Assembly: GCA_023853785.1 (NCBI GenBank)
Contig: JAJIRX010000128.1
Span: forward strand, 1-39,632
From: Psilocybe azurescens
Lineage: Eukaryota; Basidiomycota; Agaricomycetes; Agaricales; Agrocybaceae
Direction: 5' to 3'
DNA length: 39,632 nt
Both the position numbers and the translations under genes were made by a program. How positions within the stretch are numbered: position 1 is the first letter of the stretch; each line of letters starts with the position of its first letter. The notes under the pieces are model-generated. The model did not search any database. It was not told where the DNA came from and worked only from the letters and a program-made list of their open reading frames with translations. This document shows positions 33,105-39,632 of the stretch, piece after piece.

Positions 33105-33825
33105 TTGTATTGCTCTCGCCGGTTTTTGATGGTTTCATCACTATCATCATCATGCTCTCGCTTACCACCCACCCTAAAAATTATCATAATAATGTATTCA
33201 TCCACACATACCATCCTCAACTATGGACCCTGGCGTATACACCATCATGATCATCACCCACTGTCATTCTTCTTGGCTATCACCATCTCATCTCTCCATC
33301 TCTCCGGCGTCCTTGTTTTCACGGCTTTACGGCTATTTTAATAATTATAGGTATTAATTGTGTTGTAGCTTCTCTGCTATCATCCGGATTGGTTGTATCG
33401 AACCGCCCATATAGTTTGTGCCTTATATAGTCCCTTTGTCTTTGATACTCATGTGTAGAAAAGAAGTAAACACCTAGAATGTTATGCTGGTAATCGGAGA
33501 GTTTACCCGTTCTACGTATATCACCCATTTTTGATTGACTTACTACTTTCTTTGTGGTGGGCCTTTATTGTCGAGCTCGAGCGTCGATGTTTTACTAAAT
33601 CCAAGAATAAATCGTCGTGTACATATCGCGAGTAGGAGAGTGATAATGTAGGGAGAAATACATGCGGTTTTGTACACACATATCTAGTTACGGAGTGAAT
33701 ACCTTTTGAATAAACAGATAGGTAGGTGTTGTATAAAATCAATTAGGGGACGCAAATCGCGTCCCGTCTGGGCAAAGGCACTGACAAGCACAGATATATA
33801 GCCCCCAGCCTATTCCATTTGCCTT
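33105..33825. other. Convergent intergenic region
   Basis: Lies between the 3' ends of the PRMT1 gene and the MFS gene. It is AT-rich with poly-pyrimidine stretches. No gene was seen; it presumably holds both transcript ends. Confidence 0.45.
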
Positions 33826-36122
33826 TCACAGCGTGTATTTGAAATCTGGATGCTGATCACCCAGCTCAATCCACGCTCGCTCTCCGCCATCACCCCTCTT
33901 CTCATCTGCGTACGGCGCGAGTATCTCCGCGCGCTTTTGTTTCTTCTGCTGGTTCCTCCAGTTCAGGTAGAGCGTGTTTATTAAGCAGAAGACGACGATG
34001 AGCACGGAGCTGAAATAAAGAAAGATCACGACGAACGACGGAAAGATTCAGTCAGTATTCAACGGGCCTTACGCAAGACAATTCGTCAGGTTAACTCACA
34101 ACGTAAGATCCATTATAGTCGTCTTCCTGAAGCGGGGGCCTTCCTTCGTAGGGAATCTCCACGTACTCAAAATTCCTCCCTGACATCGACAAGCTTATTC
34201 AGAACTTCTCGCTCTTCTACAAAAACCATCGAAGGTTATTACTCACAGCATTGGTGGCTACAAAGCCTATTGCAACACTAGTCGCTCGTCGGTAGTATGG
34301 CTCCGAGTTATTCGCCATCCAAGCGCATAGTATCGGTGCACAGGCGTAGACGCCTGGTACAGTGAGATACAAAGACCCGTATGCCGTGAATTTATGATCA
34401 GTGCCTAAACATAGTGCGATAAAACAATGGTAAGTGCCCTCGAACAATGAGTGATGTGAAGGACTGATGAGAAACTGACGCAGGTACACGGCAAAGCCAA
34501 TAACAGCCAGCATCGACACAATCGCTGATGGAATACCGCGCGAGTTGTACTTATCAGAGAGGAACGCCACCAGGAAGGTGACTGAAAAAGTTTGAAATAT
34601 GTCTTAGCAATCGGTAAGGTATACTTGGTAAGGATCCTAGGCTTACTGAAAAACCCTGCAGCAAATGGACCGACACTCAAAAGCTGGGATTTGTTCGGAC
34701 TGAAGCCGAGCTGATTTACGATGGATGGGAGGAAGAGTGCAAGACCGTATAATGTCGTTCCGAGCATGAAGAAAATTATGAACACCAATATGACCTGGGG
34801 CGAGCGGAGCGAGCGTATGACCTCCCAGATCGAGAACTTGTCCGAAGGGTTGATAGATGGGCGATCACGTTCAAGTCGGTGCATGATGAGACTGATTATG
34901 TTGAGCAGTGATGATGGAGATGATGGAGTGATAATTAGAATGACGGGATCTCATTGAAGATAAAAACAAACTAACTCTTTCTCCTCTTTCGTTAGAATTT
35001 TGAATCGCGCGGCGTAGATGGCAGCAAGAAATAACCGGACACTCCTATCAAAATAGAGAAAAGGCCTTCCTATATCCAATGAAAAACTATCAGTTATGTT
35101 CAAGGATAGAGAAATTTGAGCTTTCATACGAGAATGAAGATCCAAGCCCAACCGGGTCGTCCGCCAATTCCATTCATGTTTTGGATGCCAGCCGCAAGCA
35201 AACCCGAAAATGCACCCGACAACTGTTAAGCCATCACCTATCAAACGCAGCTCAGGCAAAGCGCATATAATTCAACTTACCGAGGCCGATGAGAAAAACA
35301 GGGCAATGCTGCGGATGATCGTATATAAATACACAAAGATTTTTAAAAATTTCAAGCGAAAAACTCACCGCAAGGACAATTCTGAGCGCGTGTAGAACCC
35401 GGACAGATATAGTACGATGCCGGGGAACATGGGCCCCTCGACCAGCCCGAGTAATGCGCGAACAGTCACCAAGCCGCCGTAAGACGTGACCAGACCTTTC
35501 AGGTTCGCATGAGAATTGACCGAGGGTATGGATTTTAGACGGATTTAATGCACCTTGAAGGGTGACGATGATACCCCATATTGTCAACAGTGTCGGCATG
35601 AGGCGCTGTGGCCCAACCTTTCTAAGAATCAAATTGGAAGGCAGCTCGGCGGCTATGTACGGTCTGAAAAATTGTTTGCATTGAGGTGCATTCTGACAGA
35701 AAAGAGCGGCCGGACTAACACGTAGAGAACAGTCACCGCGATTTGGTATTGGTGGTCTGTCAGGTGAAGGGACTTCTGCAGGCCCGCAACACGAGCGTTG
35801 CCTAGCAGAAAGATAATCGGCGTAAGGGATTGAAGTACGTCATTTTTTAATATTAATGTTACCGATATTGGCACGATCCTGCAATGAAATTAAACAGTTA
35901 GCCAAACGCCAATGGAAACCAGTGCTACAGATGTGGGCTCACCAGGAATGAGAGAAGATAGAACATCGTCACTATCGGCAAAACGGTCAGATCCATTTTG
36001 CGGACCGCGCTGCGTTCGGCGCGAACATCAACGATACTCTGTTCGTACGACCGAGATGCGGTGGAGGACGTATCCTTTCCAATCGCCTCCGCGTCGCCCG
36101 CCGAGTGCGCAATCTCTGGCAT
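33826..36122 (-). CDS. MFS transporter, Dal5-like anion:cation symporter family
   Basis: A plasma-membrane carrier of the major facilitator superfamily, most like the allantoate/nicotinate/vitamin (ACS) group; the substrate is not determinable. Starts MPEIAHSAGDAEAIG at 36122. The first membrane segment is LTVLPIVTMFYLLSFL, then DRANIGNARVAGLQ, the loop-region signature of Dal5 proteins. Next come PYIAAELPSNLILRKVG, VEGPMFPGIVLYLSGFYTR, FSGLLAAGIQNM and GRPGWAWIFIL. After a central loop with HRLERDRPSINPSDKFSIW, the second half shows VILVFIIFFMLGTTLYGLAL, FLSDKYNSRGIPSAIVSML, GVYACAPILCAWMANNSEP and a last span SVLIVVFCLINTLYLNW. About eleven short introns connect these, most with gtgag or gta donors. 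One frame break at about 34996-35001 (AAAATT run in the coding strand) is probably a one-base error. The C-terminus is cytosolic, ending PDFKYTL. Confidence 0.82.
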
Positions 36123-37502
36123 ACTTTCGCTTTACGTCAAGGATGAACGTTGACACTGCCTGCTCAATGGCGTCTCAGCGATTTGCTCGCTGAATGCTAG
36201 AGATGAGGGAGGTAGGGAGATGCTGAAGCCCGGGGAGGTTTCTGTAGATCGCTCGGGATTAAGAAGTCCACAAGTGTGTGGGATTGATGATGTGCTAGGC
36301 ACATGTGCTTTCGGGTTTGGTCGGGAAATGTTGAAAAGCATATAAATAAGTAGACGGTTTCTTGATGCTGGGACACTTTTGATTTAGTTGGAGCTTCTCT
36401 AGATCACATATGCCTATTTAACATGGCAGAAATCTGTAGCGGGACCTGAGCATACAACCTTGTGTAGATGGAGAGTACAAGTCCGATCCCACAACATAAG
36501 CTATAAAGAGTTGTAGCACCATATAGAAAGTACAGGATTCTCAGCGATTTTTTCGTTCCCAGCTTATAGCTTTAGAGACCAAGACAGAACCCCAGTAATC
36601 TTCTGGAATGCGCTTTGAGACGATAAGACCAACTAGAAGGCATTGACGGCACCGTGACGATGGCTATCCTCTAGCTTCGTATAGAATCCGGATTCGAAAG
36701 GAAGCCCGTATATAGCAGGAATAACTGGCTGATTGGTAGTGGAGCCTGCTGTGGCAACATCAAAGATTATGAGACCAGGTCATGGGTGCCCTCGGAGAAA
36801 TCCCCATCCGAATTCCGTAGCAGGCAGGAAGATTTTGAAACCGGCAGCCAGTAATAGAAGTAGAAAAGAGTACCTTTTTCGTTAAGAGCTCCGAGGGGCC
36901 ATATGAAGGCACGCTGTAGGCACATCGAGCCTACAACTGCCAACGAGGAGGTACTAGTAGTCGTCAAACACGGTGCTGACGGGCAAGTGATGAAGCCAGC
37001 AGGTTGGCGGATAGGAGCCTGTTAGCTCATCACTAAGTGGACCGATTTGGCAATTTTTGTAGTGGAGAACGAATTCCGTGACAGTACTCCGCCGACAGTC
37101 GCACAGATACACACAGTCTTGGCCACCACCACCAATGGTGCCAGCATGACACAAGGTCTGTTCTGCTTGAGAGACAAGGCTGATATTAATTTGTGATTCT
37201 TAAATAATACACTGGCTATTGCATAATTCAGAGAGGCTTAGAGTCAGGCATTTTGATCCGAAGAAGCCCCCAATTCTTTGGACATTTTTACGACTCAGAC
37301 CTGCTGCTTGAAATTGAACATACGTGTACATCTACAGTTGCACTTCCAAGAAGTAAGAGCTTGTATAAACGCTTGCTAATTATATGTCACAATGATATGA
37401 AGGACTATTAAGAAATTTCTAATCCATTCTGTGATCGTGTATAAATAGTATCCAGGATTGAGCAGGACATCAAATCCTTCGATGGGAAATGGCTTGAGTC
37501 TC
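36123..37502. other. Intergenic, 1.4 kb, no gene recognised
   Basis: Upstream of the MFS gene and downstream of the 7TM-type gene. Two minus-strand frames of 66 codons each (36767-36967 and 36954-37154) overlap, lack recognisable motifs and are treated as chance. The MFS promoter should lie in the last few hundred bases before 36122. Confidence 0.4.
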
Positions 37503-39016
37503 TTAAGCTTCCGAGCCAGACATATCTAGTTTCATATCAGATACTCTTGCCCTTTCCATATCATTCTCATCTCGGTGGACGATTTGCTGGAGGCGAACAT
37601 GTACGCCTTCGACGTCCGAGTGCGGTGGCTTCCCGTTGAGGTACGCGCTTTGATGCTTGTACGCTCGACTTCCACCGGTAGCGGCCGTCTTATCTGTCAC
37701 CCCCGACGCAAACATCATGTTTGATGCCCCTATAGTGGAAGTGTTGAATCGTTTGATATCCGTTGAGCTGCGAAGGATAATATAAGAGAAGACAGATCCC
37801 TGTGGAGATTGTTAAGAGACCCAAAAATTATTCAGAAGTTCAAAGAACGTACAATCAGAGGGGCATCTGTATATGTGCCCTCTAGGTAAGCTAACGTACA
37901 GGCGTTTTAGATGACATGCAAATTTCACGAACCGAGTTTAACCAGATGAACATGACCGAGCTTCCAGCAATGGAAGTTCCGATTAAACAAATGAGTGCCG
38001 CCGAATAAATTGCAGCTATGTAATTAATAACGTGCTCAAATGAGCATTATGATATCTCATGAGGGATTTTGTGTTTACCAGATTCCAGAATGATAGAAAG
38101 AGCATTGGCACCACGCGAAGGGCCCGATACGTAGGGAATGACCTGACTTTGAACCTTCCATATCTTGTATGCAATGAGGACTATATCGTGGAAAAAGTTT
38201 AATTAGCCACTGTGCTAAGGTGTACAGAAATTAAACTTACTTGTGCATAGCAAATTAAGAGCCAACGTTGCAACGAAGAAGTATTTCGATCGAGCAAACA
38301 CGGTAGAGACTAGCACGCTGCTGCCAGGGTGTGCCTCGTTGACAGACCATGTGAACCAAACCGACATGGCTACCGAATTGGTCAGAAAAAATAACAAGGC
38401 AGGGATAGTAGTGTAAAAATGTACCAAAATCAAGAATGAAAAGTAGGATCGGAAGAATAACGACCAGATAATTACGTCCCCAGACGACAAATGTTCGGTA
38501 GACCTACATGCAGTCAGTCATCTCGAAGTAACGGTCTCAAATCAGGAGGTATTCACTAGGAGTGCGTCGGCTAAAAGAGTGGCAGAACAATATGCAGCAT
38601 TCTTCGTGATATTCAAGTGCGTGTTCACGTTGGCATAGTATGCTTCTGCTGAGCCACCTATTGACATGTTGGCTGTGAAGGCTTCAAATGCGCGGGTTAG
38701 GTCAACCACGATATGCTTTAATCATATCAGTGTGGTGTCTGAGCTTGAGTAAAGAGAACACACCAGGGTAATGAGCAAGAAATTGACTACAATACTCGCC
38801 ATGAAAATTGTCGTGATCATACTACCCAAATTTCTTCGTAACATGATGCGCAGACATTGGGGGAAGACCACTAGGTAAACACCTGGCAGTGGGAGATATG
38901 ACTATCAATACGTCACCCAGACCAATCGATGCGGCTAGCACGAACCGTAGCCCAATGTCTCGAGAAATGTTCCAAGTAGCTCAGTGGTAGGCACCGGGAT
39001 CTTTCCTGGCGACATT
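37503..39016 (-). CDS. Seven-transmembrane-type protein of Agaricomycetes (unknown function)
   Basis: The start MSPGKIPVPTTELLGTFLE at 39016 joins across an intron (38945-38883) in phase to VYLVVFPQCLRIMLRRNLG. Membrane segments in order: a first one near the start junction, MITTIFMASIVVNFLLITLV (about 38770-38840), AAYCSATLLADALLVYRTFV (about 38500-38600), YLVVILPILLFILDF (about 38430-38475), a span with FFLTNSVAMSVWFTWS (about 38350-38400), YFFVATLALNLLCT (about 38240-38280) and ALICLIGTSIAGSSVMFIWL (about 37940-38010). The polar tail ends KLDMSGSEA. An extracellular-type loop reads NEAHPGSS. Six or more short introns interrupt it. Mushroom genomes carry large families of such proteins, annotated only as DUF or 7TM proteins. 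A receptor role is possible but unproven. Confidence 0.65.
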
Positions 39017-39632
39017 TTGATTTGATAAGTAAGGAGAGCTGAGTATCAGGAACGAGTGATGACGGGATCCTGGAAGGAGAATCTCAAAAGATCGACAATC
39101 TGCTCTACATGTGAGGTAAGTTTTGTACGAGATGCAAGTCTTTTATCCCAATCCAATTTCTGGCTACTCACAGCAGAAGTATATTCAAGGACCCAGGGCT
39201 TGCAGGTTGCGGTTCACCTCTGCCACTACTCCTGTGCGCTAATCTTCACCCGTGTAGCAAGAGGTGGGTCGAGCGACGGGACGTGAGTTCATGTAAGGGG
39301 ATTCGGACGAATTTATTGGGCATATGTACTAATCCTAATATCAGGATGCGAGGTTCCATTAATAGGCTGTCCCCGTGAGCTGTGGAGAGAGAAGACAGTC
39401 GAAGATTGATACTAGATGCAGAAATAATATGAGTGATAAAACGTCCAAGGCAAATATAGCTCCAGTGATAGAATGTCCTAGGCAATGTAATATGGAAGTA
39501 ATTGAAAGGCTGCCAATGATGGACCGGTCCAAATCAATGTCCAAAATGGGGCATACCTTGGTCCATTCTGCGCCCTCTCCGGACCCAGTAGTTTGGCGAC
39601 GGCATCGTCATATGGCATCGAGACAGCGTGTA
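39017..39632. other. Right-edge region, possible minus-strand partial frame
   Basis: Upstream of the 7TM-type gene. From 39618 leftward a minus frame reads MPYDDAVAKLLGPERAQNG and then a hydrophobic stretch (YAPFWTLIWTGPSLAAFQLL). It meets a stop (TAG) near 39480 and continues similarly beyond it. It might be an edge exon, a decayed gene or chance. Confidence 0.25.

Noticed and set aside
38960..39010. tRNA A-box-like sequence TAGCTCAGTGGTAG
   Set aside because: No B-box or acceptor stem follows at the right distance, and the complementary strand is the first exon of the 7TM-type gene.

Overview
The window looks like nuclear DNA of a basidiomycete fungus, most likely an Agaricomycete. The evidence is dense genes with many 45-100 nt GT-AG introns, a Tad-like LINE, a KDZ/CxC DNA transposon, an EF-hand plus ZZ-finger protein of a type common in mushrooms, and a Dal5-type MFS transporter. 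No prokaryotic operon signals are present. All exon models were read by eye.

Layout. 1-657: nothing recognised. 658-4711 (-): Ser-rich, low-complexity, probably nuclear protein. 5340-7175 (-): multi-pass membrane protein of unknown function. 7176-12190: about 5 kb with no convincing gene, only two weak candidates. 12191-13203 (-): three-exon protein with a mitochondrial-presequence-like N-terminus. 14090-29859 (-): one large gene with a Goodbye-like N-terminal helical region, EF-hand motif, two ZZ-type zinc fingers and a C-terminal coiled coil. One of its introns (28741-17146) holds an 11.5-kb nested insertion. 30587-31247 (-): BRI3-like small membrane protein. 31509-33104 (+): PRMT1-type arginine methyltransferase, sharing a 261-bp divergent promoter with the BRI3-like gene. 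33826-36122 (-): Dal5/ACS-family transporter. 37503-39016 (-): 7TM-type membrane protein.

The nested insertion. A minus-strand LINE (17172-28680) has ORF1 with CCHC knuckles, ORF2 with endonuclease, reverse transcriptase and RNase H, and a 22-nt A tail. It is flanked by an exact 12-bp target-site duplication. A plus-strand KDZ-type transposon (19774-24871) sits inside the RT coding region of the LINE, flanked by a 7-bp duplication. Removing it and one duplicate copy rejoins the RT in frame. The host-gene exons on either side of the LINE also join in phase, so the gene may still be spliced through an 11.6-kb intron.

Caution. Single-base indels, mostly in short homopolymer runs, interrupt conserved genes (PRMT1, the MFS transporter) as well as the transposons. 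Part of the apparent frame damage may therefore be sequencing or assembly error, and no gene here should be called a pseudogene on frameshifts alone.
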